A stretch of 64,000 bases of DNA from an uncultured Altererythrobacter sp. (GCA_913055875.1 CAJXJY010000001.1:372001-436000); one strand, 5' to 3'. Counted from the first letter of the stretch, positions 14,793 to 23,065 are shown. Made by a program: numbers and translations. The notes: generated by a model from the sequence alone, not told the origin.

Positions 14793-16387
14793 GGCACCAG
14801 CACCGTATCGCGCGCGACCTCGTCGGTCTCGGGATAATCGAGCGTGAAGTGCAGCCCGCGGCTCTCGTGCCGCGCCAGCGCGCTGCGCACGATCAGGTCG
14901 GCCGCCTTGAGCAGGTTGCGCAGTTCGATCAGGTCGGTGGTTACACGGAAATGACCGTAATAGTCCTCGACCTCGCCCGACAGCAGCTTGATCCTGTGCG
15001 CGGCGCGTTCGAGCCGCTTGGTGGTGCGCACGATGCCGACATAGTTCCACATGAAGCGGCGGATCTCGGTCCAGTTCTGCTTGATGACCACTTCCTCGTC
15101 CGAATCGGTCACCCGGCTCTCGTCCCAGTCGCGGATCGGCGGCGGCGCGTCGAGCTCGTCCCAATGTGCGCAGATGTCCTTCGCCGCCGCCTCGCCGAAC
15201 ACGAAGCATTCGAGCAGCGAATTGGACGCGAGCCGGTTGGCGCCGTGGAGCCCGCTCTCGGTCACTTCGCCCGCCGCCCACAGACCGGGCAGGTCGGTGC
15301 GCGCGTCGAGCCCGACCGGCACCCCGCCGCAGGTGTAATGCTGCGCGGGCACCACCGGGATCGGCTGCTTCGTCATGTCGATCCCGAGCCCGAGCAGCTT
15401 CTCGTAAATGGTCGGGAAATGCCCCTTCACGAAATCCGGCTCGCGATGGCTGATGTCTAGATGGACGTAATCGAGACCGTAGCGCTTGATCTGGTCGTCG
15501 TTGGCGCGCGCCACGACGTCGCGCGGGGCGAGTTCCATCCGCTCCTTGTCGTAGTCGACCATGTAGCGATGGCCGGTTTCGGGGTGGAGCAGCCGCCCGC
15601 CCTCGCCGCGCACCGCCTCGGTGATGAGGAAGTTCTTGACCTCGAGATTGTAGAGGCAGGTCGGGTGGAACTGCATCATCTCCATGTTGGAAACGCGGCA
15701 GCCCGCGCGCCACGCCATCGCGATCCCGTCGCCGGTCGCGCCGCGCGGCGCGGTCGAGAACTGGTAGACGCGCCCCGCACCGCCCGCGGCGAGGATCGTG
15801 GCTTTGGCGACGTGCTTCTCGACCTGGCCGGTCGCCTCGTCGAGCGCGTAGGCGCCCCACACGCGGCCCTCGCCCGAATAGGTCTCGCCGTGGCGGCCGG
15901 TGATGAAATCGACGCAGGTGCGGCCGGGCAGCAGGGTGATGTTGTCGTTCGCTTCCGCCGCCCTGAGCAGCGCTTCCTGCACCGCCCAGCCGGTTGCGTC
16001 GTCGACATGGACGATGCGGCGGTGGCTGTGTCCGCCTTCGCGGGTGAGGTGGAGGTCGCCGCCTTCCTCGAGCTTTTCCCGGTTGAACGGCACCCCGAGT
16101 TCGCACAGCCGGTCGATCGCGGCGGGCGCGCGCTCGATCACGAATTCGACCGTTTCGCGATCGTTGAGCCCCGCGCCCGCGACCATCGTGTCGCGGATAT
16201 GGTTGTCGAACGTGTCGCCTGCATCGAGCACCGCCGCGATCCCACCCTGCGCCCAAGCGGTCGAGCCGCCGGTGAGCGAACCTTTCGCCAGGACCAGCAC
16301 CTTGCGGCTCTGGGCCAGTTCGAGCGCGGCGGTGAGCCCGGCGGCGCCGGAGCCGATGATCAGGACGTCGTGTTGTGGTTCGACCAC
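14789..16387 (-). CDS. nadB: L-aspartate oxidase
   Basis: A flavoenzyme of 532 residues that oxidises L-aspartate to iminoaspartate, the first step of de novo NAD synthesis. The N-terminal Gly-Ser-Gly-Ala-Ala-Gly-Leu FAD-binding motif starts near residue 12. The fumarate-reductase-like core includes Thr-Arg-Glu-Gly-Gly-His-Ser and the His-Tyr-Thr-Cys-Gly-Gly segment of the active site. The Glu-Ser-Gly-Leu-His-Gly-Ala-Asn-Arg-Leu-Ala-Ser-Asn-Ser FAD contact and a C-terminal helical domain are present. nadA and nadC are not in the window. It is followed by the coupled TraB-like gene. Confidence 0.96.
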   Translation of the reverse strand: MVEPQHDVLIIGSGAAGLTAALELAQSRKVLVLAKGSLTGGSTAWAQGGIAAVLDAGDTFDNHIRDTMVAGAGLNDRETVEFVIERAPAAIDRLCELGVPFNREKLEEGGDLHLTREGGHSHRRIVHVDDATGWAVQEALLRAAEANDNITLLPGRTCVDFITGRHGETYSGEGRVWGAYALDEATGQVEKHVAKATILAAGGAGRVYQFSTAPRGATGDGIAMAWRAGCRVSNMEMMQFHPTCLYNLEVKNFLITEAVRGEGGRLLHPETGHRYMVDYDKERMELAPRDVVARANDDQIKRYGLDYVHLDISHREPDFVKGHFPTIYEKLLGLGIDMTKQPIPVVPAQHYTCGGVPVGLDARTDLPGLWAAGEVTESGLHGANRLASNSLLECFVFGEAAAKDICAHWDELDAPPPIRDWDESRVTDSDEEVVIKQNWTEIRRFMWNYVGIVRTTKRLERAAHRIKLLSGEVEDYYGHFRVTTDLIELRNLLKAADLIVRSALARHESRGLHFTLDYPETDEVARDTVLVP

Positions 16388-16408
16388 TTGCCAACTCCGC
16401 TCGCCCCA

Positions 16409-16476
16409 AGCTTGTCGAAGGGCCGTTCTACACTTCGAGACCTGCGCTAGAAGAAAAAGCAGTCCTTCGACAAGCT
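16409..16476. repeat. Inverted copies of the CTTCGACAAGCT-type dispersed repeat
   Basis: AGCTTGTCGAAGG (16409-16421) and CCTTCGACAAGCT (16464-16476) are perfect 13-bp inverted repeats 42 bp apart; the right copy continues CAGGACGAAC. This short repeat is widespread in intergenic regions of sphingomonads and other proteobacteria. It lies between nadB and the ABC ATPase gene and may act as a terminator or REP-like element. Confidence 0.75.
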
Positions 16477-16505
16477 CAGGACGAACAAGGTCAAGGTCGT
16501 TCGCT

Positions 16506-17456
16506 TCACCCCGCCCCGGTCAGTTGGACGAACACGTCCTCCAGATCCGCCTCGCGAGTGGTGACGTCCTCGACCGTGAAGCCGATCTGCTGGACGTGGT
16601 TCAGCATCTGCCCGGCGCTGACATCGTCGCGATTGTAGGTCAGCGCGATGCGGTTGCCTTCGAGCAGTTCGAAGCTGTGAATGAAATCGCGCGAGAAGGC
16701 GCCCTGATCGGCCGCTTTTGCCGGATCCTTGTCGACCGTCACCTCGATCACCTTCTCGCGCGCCATCCCCACCAGTTCGCGGGTCGGCTTGTCGGCGATC
16801 AATTCGCCGTGATCGATGATCGCGATCCGGTCGCACAATTGCTCGGCCTCTTCGAGGTAGTGCGTGGTCAGCACCACCGTCACGCCCTCGCGGTTGAGGC
16901 CCGTCACCAGCTCCCATAGCTGGCGCCGTAATTCGACGTCGACCCCCGCGGTCGGTTCGTCGAGCACCAGGATCGGCGGCGAATGGACCATTGCCTTGGC
17001 GACCAGCAGCCGCCGCTTCATCCCGCCCGACAGCGTGCGTGCATAGGCGTCGCGCTTGTCCTCGAGCCGCACCGCGCGCAGCAATTCCTCGCTGCGCCGT
17101 TCGGATTTGGGTATGCCGTAGAAGCCGGCCTGGTTCTCGAGCACTTCGTAGGGCGTGAAGAAGGGGTCGAACACGATTTCCTGCGGGACGATCCCGATCG
17201 CGCGCTTGCCGTTGCGGTGGTCGCGGTCGATGTCGAAGCCCCAGATCGAGGCGCTGCCCGAGGTCTTGGTGACCAGCCCGGCGAGGATGTTGATCAGCGT
17301 CGACTTGCCCGCGCCGTTGGGGCCGAGCAGGCCGAAGATCTGCCCCTGCGGCACGTCGAAACTAACGCCCTTGAGCGCCAGCTTGCCTTCGGCACCCTTC
17401 TCACCGGCATAGCGTTTGACGAGATCGCGGATCGAGATGGCTGGCGGCTGGCTCAT
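16506..17456 (-). CDS. ABC transporter ATP-binding protein (ABC-2 export type)
   Basis: A cytoplasmic ATPase of 316 residues. Walker A Gly-Pro-Asn-Gly-Ala-Gly-Lys-Ser-Thr at 45-53, signature Leu-Ser-Gly-Gly-Met at 142-146, Walker B Ile-Leu-Val-Leu-Asp-Glu-Pro at 162-168, and the switch His in Thr-Thr-His-Tyr. Length and the C-terminal extension fit YadG/CcmA-like exporters. The ATG at 17454-17456 has AGGGGAG upstream; an in-frame start 15 codons earlier lacks one. No permease gene is adjacent, so the membrane partner must be encoded elsewhere. Confidence 0.92.
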   Translation of the reverse strand: MSQPPAISIRDLVKRYAGEKGAEGKLALKGVSFDVPQGQIFGLLGPNGAGKSTLINILAGLVTKTSGSASIWGFDIDRDHRNGKRAIGIVPQEIVFDPFFTPYEVLENQAGFYGIPKSERRSEELLRAVRLEDKRDAYARTLSGGMKRRLLVAKAMVHSPPILVLDEPTAGVDVELRRQLWELVTGLNREGVTVVLTTHYLEEAEQLCDRIAIIDHGELIADKPTRELVGMAREKVIEVTVDKDPAKAADQGAFSRDFIHSFELLEGNRIALTYNRDDVSAGQMLNHVQQIGFTVEDVTTREADLEDVFVQLTGAG

Positions 17457-17525
17457 GCGCGCTCCCCTAGGCGCGGGTGCGACCGCGCGTAAAGGGGCCA
17501 ACGCCGTACCCGATTGCTGATGCCG

Positions 17526-17558
17526 CGTTAACCATGCGGAACGAAGGGTCCGTTAACC
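17526..17558 (+). promoter_or_regulatory. Direct repeat CGTTAACC with a CtrA-like half-site
   Basis: CGTTAACC occurs at 17526-17533 and 17551-17558, 25 bp apart. The first reads TTAACCAT, the half-site form recognised by the alphaproteobacterial regulator CtrA. The usual TTAA-N7-TTAA full site is absent. It lies 25-55 bp upstream of the first DUF4402 gene. Confidence 0.35.
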
Positions 17559-17581
17559 GTATCCGGCTATCGAGGTCGGCG

Positions 17582-18148
17582 ATGGGACCAAAATTCGCAA
17601 TTCTTGCCGGCAGCCTATGCCGGACGATCGGTGCTGCCGCAGCCATTTTCGCCGCGGCCGTCGCGCTGCCCGGCACCGGGCAGGCGCAGGAGACGACTGC
17701 TGTCACGGCAAGCCTCGGCATCGTCGACGAAGGCCGGGTGGCGAAAATCGACGATCTCGATTTCGGCAGGATCATCCCGGGCGACAGCGGCGGAACGATC
17801 ACGATCGCCCCGAACGGCAATCTCTCGACCACCGGAACGCTGATTGCGTCGGACGAAACGCATCCGGCGGCGTTCGAGCTCGAGCGGCGCGTGTTCGTCG
17901 ATTATCCGGTATTCATCGCGCCGACGATCAGCGACACGGTGCTGCTGGCCAATACCGCCGATCCCGATGCGACGATGGTGCTGACCGGCTTCACCACCGA
18001 TTTCAACCGCACCGGCTTTCTCGGCCTGCCGGCCTATTTCTTCGCGACCAACTTCCAGTTCCGTGTCGGCGGGACGCTGGCCGTCGCGGCGAACCAGAAG
18101 CCTGGCACCTATGTCGGCACTTTCGTGGTCGAGATCGAATACAACTGA
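17582..18148 (+). CDS. DUF4402 domain secreted protein (first of a tandem pair)
   Basis: A protein of 188 residues. The start Met-Gly-Pro-Lys-Phe-Ala at 17582 was chosen because the downstream paralogue starts identically. A signal peptide covers about residues 1-35, ending Ala-Gln-Ala-Gln. The mature domain carries the DUF4402 hallmarks: an Asp-Leu-Asp-Phe-Gly strand near the start and a terminal Gly-Thr-Tyr-x-Gly-Thr-Phe-x-Val-x-Ile-x-Tyr-Asn strand. The family resembles pilus-like or spore-coat-like beta-sandwich subunits, but no chaperone or usher gene is nearby. An upstream in-frame Met at 17534 is possible. Confidence 0.85.
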   Translation: MGPKFAILAGSLCRTIGAAAAIFAAAVALPGTGQAQETTAVTASLGIVDEGRVAKIDDLDFGRIIPGDSGGTITIAPNGNLSTTGTLIASDETHPAAFELERRVFVDYPVFIAPTISDTVLLANTADPDATMVLTGFTTDFNRTGFLGLPAYFFATNFQFRVGGTLAVAANQKPGTYVGTFVVEIEYN

Positions 18149-18234
18149 TCCGGTCCGCTTGGCGCCAATCCTTGCGCGCCCGTTTACCAGTTTCGCTCGC
18201 CATTCCTTTCAAGGCTGCGGCTAATGCGGCTGCG

Positions 18235-18813
18235 ATGGGACCGAAATTCGCTTTGGCAGCCGGCCTGACCAGCCGGCTCCTCGCCCGTGCGGGAGCGGCT
18301 GCAGCATACGCGCTGTTCGCCACGGCAACGGCGCAGGCGCAGGAAACCGCGGCGGCTTCGGCGAATGCCGAACTGATTGCGAATCTCTCGCTGGCCAAGA
18401 CGCAGGACATGGATTTCGGCCTGATCGTCGCGCCCAATGCCGGCCGCGTCGACATGACTGCCGAGGCGAGCGCTACGTGCACTGCCAATAACGGCCTCGT
18501 CCATAGCGGAGCGTGCCTCCCGGCCGGGTTCGGGGGCGTCTCGACCTTCGGCCTCACGCTGCGGATTCAGATGCCGCCGGGGAGGCGGTTGTTCCTTTCC
18601 GGACCGGGCACCGTCATGCGCATCAACCGGCTTGCGCCGGGCGGCGAGAGCGGGTTGTCCTTCGTCGGACGAACGGGGCGCAATTATCGCTACCTGGTCA
18701 CCGATCCGGCCGGGACATTTGCCTTCTTCGTCGGCGGAAGGCTGCGTGTCGCCAATGGGCAGGTGCCGGGCACCTATACCGGCACGTTCGACGTCACCGT
18801 CGACTACAATTGA
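18235..18813 (+). CDS. DUF4402 domain secreted protein (second of a tandem pair)
   Basis: A protein of 192 residues, paralogous to the gene 86 bp upstream. It shares the Met-Gly-Pro-Lys-Phe-Ala start, a signal peptide ending Ala-Gln-Ala-Gln-Glu-Thr, the Asp-Met-Asp-Phe-Gly strand and the closing Gly-Thr-Tyr-Thr-Gly-Thr-Phe-Asp-Val-Thr-Val-Asp-Tyr-Asn strand. The middle differs and holds two Cys (about 79 and 89) that could pair. The family role is unproven; a surface fibre subunit is a reasonable inference. The two genes probably share a promoter. Confidence 0.85.
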   Translation: MGPKFALAAGLTSRLLARAGAAAAYALFATATAQAQETAAASANAELIANLSLAKTQDMDFGLIVAPNAGRVDMTAEASATCTANNGLVHSGACLPAGFGGVSTFGLTLRIQMPPGRRLFLSGPGTVMRINRLAPGGESGLSFVGRTGRNYRYLVTDPAGTFAFFVGGRLRVANGQVPGTYTGTFDVTVDYN

Positions 18814-18872
18814 CGCGCGAGGCCGCACGGCCACCGTTGCGCATCCCGCCCGCCGTGGGTATTGCGCCGCCC

Positions 18873-19133
18873 ATGAGCATCCCGCCGCCCGAAACCATCC
18901 TCGTCGACACGCGCCGCGTCAGCTGCGACGGGGCCACCGATATCCGCGGCGGCACCAGCTTCCGCCCGTCTGCGCTCGGCCATCCGAAGATCTGGCTCGA
19001 GATCGACGAGCACGGCTATGTCGATTGCGGCTATTGCGACCGGCGCTTCGTGCTGCGCGGCGGCCCGGCGGACGGAGCCGACCAGGCGAGCCTGCCCGAC
19101 ATTTCCGAAGGCGGCGATCCGGGGCACCGCTGA
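18873..19133 (+). CDS. Zinc-finger (zf-CHCC) domain protein
   Basis: A small protein of 86 residues starting at ATG 18873. The zinc ligands of the CHCC type are visible: Cys near residue 18, His in Leu-Gly-His-Pro-Lys-Ile-Trp, and Cys-Gly-Tyr-Cys-Asp-Arg-Arg-Phe near residues 53-61. This matches bacterial homologues of the NDUFS6 subunit of respiratory complex I. Its function in bacteria is not established. It lies 10 bp before tldD on the same strand and is likely co-transcribed. Confidence 0.85.
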   Translation: MSIPPPETILVDTRRVSCDGATDIRGGTSFRPSALGHPKIWLEIDEHGYVDCGYCDRRFVLRGGPADGADQASLPDISEGGDPGHR

Positions 19134-19143
19134 GCGCGTCGCG

Positions 19144-20565
19144 ATGCAGTCCCCCGATCCGCTCGCGCTGCTCTACGGGCAGCAGCTGACTCCCGACGAT
19201 GCCGTGCGGCTGGCGGGCGAAACGCTCGCGCGCTGCGACGACGGCGAAATCTACCTGCAATATGTCGCCGGCGAGAGCTTCGTATTCGACGACGGACGGC
19301 TCAAAACCGCCGACTATTCGTGCGATTCGGGCTTCGGGCTGCGCGGCGTCTCGGGCGAAACGACCGGTTTTGCGCATGCCAACGAAATCAGCGAAGGCGC
19401 GATCCGCCGCGCGGGCGAGACGCTGCAACTGCTCGACCCGGCGCAGGGCATGCGCGCGGAGCCGCCACGACGCAGCAACCGGCATCTCTACACCGATGCC
19501 AATCCGCTCGATGCGGTGCCGTTCGGCGAGAAGGTCGCGCTGCTCGAAGCGATCGACGCGGCGACGCGGGCGAAGGATCCGCGCGTCGCGCAGGTCACCG
19601 CGAGCCTGTCGGCGAGCTGGAGCGTGATCGAGATCGTCCGGCCCGACGGCTTCCGCGCGATGGATGTCCGCCCGCTGGTGCGGCTCAACGTGGCGGTGGT
19701 CGCCGAGAGCAACGGCCGGCGCGAGCGCGGCAGCTTCGGCTTCGGCGGGCGTCACCTCTACGCCCCGCTGTTCGAGGAGGCCAACTGGCGCCGCGCCATC
19801 GACGAGGCGGTGCGGCAGGCGATGGTCAATCTCGACAGCGTCGCCGCGCCCGCGGGAGAGTGCACCGTGCTGCTCGGCCCCGGCTGGCCCGGCGTGCTGC
19901 TGCACGAGGCCGTCGGCCACGGGCTCGAGGGCGATTTCAACCGCAAGGGCACCAGCGCCTATGCGGGGCGCATCGGAGAGCGGGTCGCGGCGCCTGGCGT
20001 CACCGTGGTCGACGACGGCGCGATCGCCGACCGGCGCGGCTCGCTTGGGATCGACGACGAAGGCACGCCGACCGGCGAAACGGTGCTGATCGAGGACGGC
20101 GTGCTCAGGGGCTACATGCAGGACCGGCTCAACGCGCGGCTGATGGGCGTCGAACCGACCGGCAACGGTCGCAGGCAGAACTACCGCCACGCGCCGATGC
20201 CGCGCATGACCAATACCTTCATGCGTTCGGGCGGCGACGATCCGGCCGAGCTGCTCGCGCGGATGAAGACCGGAATCTACGCCAGGAGCTTCGGCGGCGG
20301 GCAGGTCGATATCGTCTCGGGCAAGTTCACCTTCTCCTGCACCGAGGCCTATCTGGTGGAAAACGGAAAGGTCGGCGCGCCGATCAAGGGCGCGACGCTG
20401 ATCGGCGACGGCCCGACCGCGCTCACCCGCGTGATCGGCATCGGCAACGACATGGCCCTGGACGAGGGCATCGGTACCTGCGGCAAGGGCGGCCAGAGCG
20501 TGCCCGCGGGCGTGGGGCAGCCGACGCTGCTGCTCGACCGGCTGACAGTCGGGGGCACGGCGTAA
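19144..20565 (+). CDS. tldD: TldD metalloprotease subunit
   Basis: A protein of 473 residues of the TldD/PmbA (U62) family. With PmbA (TldE) it forms a heteromeric protease that degrades unfolded peptides, processes some ribosomally made peptides and aids CcdA turnover in E. coli. The zinc motif His-Glu-Ala-Val-Gly-His lies at residues 254-259, characteristic of the catalytic TldD subunit. The Gly-Thr-Cys-Gly-Lys-x-Gly-Gln-x-Val-Pro-x-Gly-x-Gly-Gln-Pro C-terminal signature is present. The ATG at 19144 is the first Met of the conserved part. pmbA is not in the window. Confidence 0.95.
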   Translation: MQSPDPLALLYGQQLTPDDAVRLAGETLARCDDGEIYLQYVAGESFVFDDGRLKTADYSCDSGFGLRGVSGETTGFAHANEISEGAIRRAGETLQLLDPAQGMRAEPPRRSNRHLYTDANPLDAVPFGEKVALLEAIDAATRAKDPRVAQVTASLSASWSVIEIVRPDGFRAMDVRPLVRLNVAVVAESNGRRERGSFGFGGRHLYAPLFEEANWRRAIDEAVRQAMVNLDSVAAPAGECTVLLGPGWPGVLLHEAVGHGLEGDFNRKGTSAYAGRIGERVAAPGVTVVDDGAIADRRGSLGIDDEGTPTGETVLIEDGVLRGYMQDRLNARLMGVEPTGNGRRQNYRHAPMPRMTNTFMRSGGDDPAELLARMKTGIYARSFGGGQVDIVSGKFTFSCTEAYLVENGKVGAPIKGATLIGDGPTALTRVIGIGNDMALDEGIGTCGKGGQSVPAGVGQPTLLLDRLTVGGTA

Positions 20566-20680
20566 GAGGCCGCTGCCGGGCAGAGCTGCCGGTGGTGATG
20601 AACCCTTCTGATCCGCTCAGGCGTTATTCATCGGAGGCCTGCTAGTCCATCCGCCGGGGTCCGCAGATTTGCGAGGCAAA

Positions 20681-21112
20681 ATGCGCAACAATATTTCTCA
20701 TATCTCCCTGATCGCCGCTGCCGGGGCCTGCACGCTGCTCGCCGCTCCGGCGCTTGCCGGCGAGGCCAGCGAGCGCGGCGAGGCCGAACTGGCCGAACTG
20801 CTCGAAGGCCGCGTCGCGGGCGAGCCGGTCAGGTGCCTGCACAGCAGCCAGCGCGACAGTCTGACCGTGATCGACGACACCGCCTTTGTGTTCCGCGACG
20901 GCGACACGCTGTACGTCAACCGGCCCAGCGGCGCGCGCTTCCTGAGCTGGAGCGACATCCCCGTGTTCAAGCCGTTCGGTTCGCAATATTGTGCGCTCGA
21001 CCACGTCGAAATGCGCGACCGCTCGAGCCTGATCAACGGACCGGTCCTGACCCTGTCCGAATTCGTACCCTATCGCCGCGTGGAAGACGCGCGGACCAGC
21101 GAAGGAGGCTGA
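20681..21112 (+). CDS. Secreted protein of unknown function (first of a tandem pair)
   Basis: A protein of 143 residues with a signal peptide (residues 1-27, ending Ala-Leu-Ala-Gly). The mature part shows Leu-Leu-Glu-Gly-Arg-Val-Ala-Gly-Glu-Pro-Val-x-Cys, then Val-Ile-Asp-x-Thr-Ala, a Tyr-Val-Asn-x-Pro strand, a second Cys, and a Phe-Val-Pro-Tyr-Arg-Arg end. The downstream gene has the same order of motifs, so they are duplicates. The two Cys probably form a disulfide. No characterised family is recognised. GCGAGGC precedes the ATG at 20681. Confidence 0.75.
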   Translation: MRNNISHISLIAAAGACTLLAAPALAGEASERGEAELAELLEGRVAGEPVRCLHSSQRDSLTVIDDTAFVFRDGDTLYVNRPSGARFLSWSDIPVFKPFGSQYCALDHVEMRDRSSLINGPVLTLSEFVPYRRVEDARTSEGG

Positions 21113-21115
21113 CCG

Positions 21116-21514
21116 ATGAAAATCCTCACCACCGCCACCGGGCTCGCACTCGCCGCGCTGACTTTCGCACCCGCCGGTGCCGAAGACGCGCCGAGCAAGG
21201 GGGAAGCCAAGCTCGCCAAACTGCTCGAAGGGCGTGTCGCCGGCGAACCGGTAAACTGCGTCCAGACCTTTCCCGGGACCAAGGTTTCGATCATCGACGG
21301 CACCGCCATCGTCGTGCGCCGCCCCGGCGTGGTCTATGTCAACGTGCCGCTGCATCCGGAAGATCTCGACGAAGACGATGCCATGGTCACGCGCACCTTC
21401 GGCACGCGGCTGTGCAGCAGCGACCAGGTGACGACGCGCGATCGCAATGCCGGCCACTACACCGGCAACATCTTCCTCGGCGAATTCGTCCCCTATCGCC
21501 GCGCCGACAGCTGA
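21116..21514 (+). CDS. Secreted protein of unknown function (second of a tandem pair)
   Basis: A protein of 132 residues, paralogue of the gene ending 3 bp upstream. Signal peptide residues 1-22 (Met-Lys-Ile-Leu, Ala-Gly-Ala cleavage region). It repeats the Leu-Leu-Glu-Gly-Arg-Val-Ala-Gly-Glu-Pro-Val-x-Cys motif, Ile-Ile-Asp-Gly-Thr-Ala, Tyr-Val-Asn-Val-Pro, a second Cys and a final Phe-Val-Pro-Tyr-Arg-Arg. A strong Shine-Dalgarno AAGGAGG (21102-21108 region) precedes the ATG. Likely periplasmic. It forms an operon with its twin and perhaps with the DUF924 gene 9 bp downstream. Confidence 0.78.
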   Translation: MKILTTATGLALAALTFAPAGAEDAPSKGEAKLAKLLEGRVAGEPVNCVQTFPGTKVSIIDGTAIVVRRPGVVYVNVPLHPEDLDEDDAMVTRTFGTRLCSSDQVTTRDRNAGHYTGNIFLGEFVPYRRADS

Positions 21515-21523
21515 TCGGCCAGC

Positions 21524-22075
21524 ATGACCGCCGCCCCGCGCCGCTGGGCGGCGGATCTGCTGCGTTTCTGGTTCGAAACGCTCGGACCCTCCGACTGGTT
21601 CGGGTCGAGCGACGACGTCGATGCGCTGCTGCGCCGGCGCTTCGAAAGCGAACTGGCTGCGCAGGCGCAATCGCCGGCGGATAGCTTTCTCGGCGATCGC
21701 AAGCTGGCGCAGGCGGCAATCCTGCTGTTCGACCAGGTGCCGCGCAACATCTACCGCGGCAGCGCGCAGGCCTTTGCCACCGACCCGCTGGCGCGCGCGA
21801 TCAGCAAGGCGTTCATCGCACGCGGCTGGGACGCGGCGCTGCCCGATGCGGAGCGCCAGTTCGTCGCCATGCCGCTGATGCACAGCGAGGATATCGCCGA
21901 CCAGGAAGCGAGCCTCGCCTATTTCGGCCGATACCTGCCCGGCAATCTGTCCTTCGCCCGAAGCCATCACGAAATGATCGCCCGCTTCGGCCGCTTCCCG
22001 CACCGCAACGCTGCGCTCGGCCGCGAGACGACCGAGGCCGAGCAACGCGCCATAGACGATGGGTTCAGCTGGTAG
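21524..22075 (+). CDS. DUF924 family protein
   Basis: A protein of 183 residues, soluble and helical, matching DUF924: an N-terminal Leu-Arg-Phe-Trp-Phe-Glu-x-Leu-Gly-Pro-x-x-Trp-Phe segment, then Ala-Ile-Leu-Leu-Phe-Asp-Gln-Val-Pro-Arg-Asn-Ile-Tyr-Arg-Gly, and the Pro-Leu-Met-His-Ser-Glu and Phe-Gly-Arg-Phe-Pro-His-Arg-Asn motifs. These resemble TPR-like helical bundles; the biochemical role is unknown. It follows the two secreted paralogues closely on the same strand. Confidence 0.88.
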   Translation: MTAAPRRWAADLLRFWFETLGPSDWFGSSDDVDALLRRRFESELAAQAQSPADSFLGDRKLAQAAILLFDQVPRNIYRGSAQAFATDPLARAISKAFIARGWDAALPDAERQFVAMPLMHSEDIADQEASLAYFGRYLPGNLSFARSHHEMIARFGRFPHRNAALGRETTEAEQRAIDDGFSW

Positions 22076-22078
22076 CGG

Positions 22079-23065
22079 TCAGGCGGCCTGCCCTGCATTC
22101 ATCTGGCGGTTCATCCGCGCGAGGATATCGTCGGCCTCGCGCATGATGCGGTCGATCAATTCCCTGCAGGTCGGAATGTCGTTGACGAGCCCCGCGACCA
22201 TGCCGCAGCTCCACGCGCCGGCGTCCATGTCGCCTTCCGTCATAATCCGCGGATAGACCCCGGCGACTTCGGGCAGGATATCCTCGAACTTGAGCTTGTC
22301 GCCCAGCTCGCGTTCCTTTTCGAGCAGCCGCTCGACCGCTTCGTTGGTCATCACCCGCTCGGTGTTGCGCAGCGGACGCATCACCAGCCGGGTATCGAGT
22401 TCGGAGGCGGCAACGATGGCTTTCTTCACGTTCTCGTGCACCGGCGCTTCCTGCGTCGCGATGAAGCGGGTGCCCATGTTCATGCCTTCCGCACCCATAG
22501 CGAGGCTGGCGACGAGCGAGCGCCCGTCGGCCATGCCGCCCGAGGAGACGAAGGGGATCTCCAGCTCGTCCGCCGCGCGCGGCAGCAGGATGAAGTTCGG
22601 GATATCGTCCTCGCCCGGATGCCCGCCGCACTCGAACCCGTCGACGCTGACCGCATCGCAGCCGATCGATTGCGCCTTGAGACTGTGGCGCACGCTGGTG
22701 CATTTGTGGATCACCTTGATCCCGGCGTCCTTCAATGCGGGCAGCACCTGCTGCGGATTGCGCCCGGCGGTCTCGACCACCTTGACCCCGCCGTCGATGA
22801 TGACCTTCACCAGCCCGGGGTAGTCGGGCGGGGTCAGGCTGGGGAGGAAGGTCAGGTTCACACCGAACGGCTTGTCGGTCATGTCGCGGCAGCGCGCGAT
22901 CTCGTCGGCGAGCTTCTCGGGCGTGCCCAGCGTCAGCCCGGTGATAATCCCGAGCCCGCCCGCATTGCTGACCGCCGCAGCCATCTCGGCAAAGCCGACA
23001 AAATGCATGCCGCCCTGAATGATCGGGTGCTCGATGCCGAACATTTCGGTGATCGCGGTCTTCAT
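22079..23065 (-). CDS. Nitronate monooxygenase family flavoprotein
   Basis: A TIM-barrel flavoprotein of 328 residues of the nitronate monooxygenase/2-nitropropane dioxygenase family, which oxidises nitronates using FMN. Visible features: Pro-Ile-Ile-Gln-Gly-Gly-Met near the N-terminus, Asn-Ala-Gly-Gly-Leu-Gly-Ile, the Phe-Glu-Cys-Gly-Gly-His-Pro-Gly phosphate region and a Ser-Ser-Gly-Gly-Met-Ala-Asp-Gly-Arg FMN loop. Start ATG 23063-23065 (Met-Lys-Thr-Ala). It is divergent from the ArsR-desaturase operon and shares that intergenic region with the palindromic operator. A related enoyl reductase activity cannot be excluded. Confidence 0.88.
   Translation of the reverse strand: MKTAITEMFGIEHPIIQGGMHFVGFAEMAAAVSNAGGLGIITGLTLGTPEKLADEIARCRDMTDKPFGVNLTFLPSLTPPDYPGLVKVIIDGGVKVVETAGRNPQQVLPALKDAGIKVIHKCTSVRHSLKAQSIGCDAVSVDGFECGGHPGEDDIPNFILLPRAADELEIPFVSSGGMADGRSLVASLAMGAEGMNMGTRFIATQEAPVHENVKKAIVAASELDTRLVMRPLRNTERVMTNEAVERLLEKERELGDKLKFEDILPEVAGVYPRIMTEGDMDAGAWSCGMVAGLVNDIPTCRELIDRIMREADDILARMNRQMNAGQAA

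Noticed and set aside
17617-18813. A single 398-codon fusion frame over both DUF4402 genes
   Set aside because: The first half is an out-of-frame reading of the first gene; each gene has its own signal peptide and stop.
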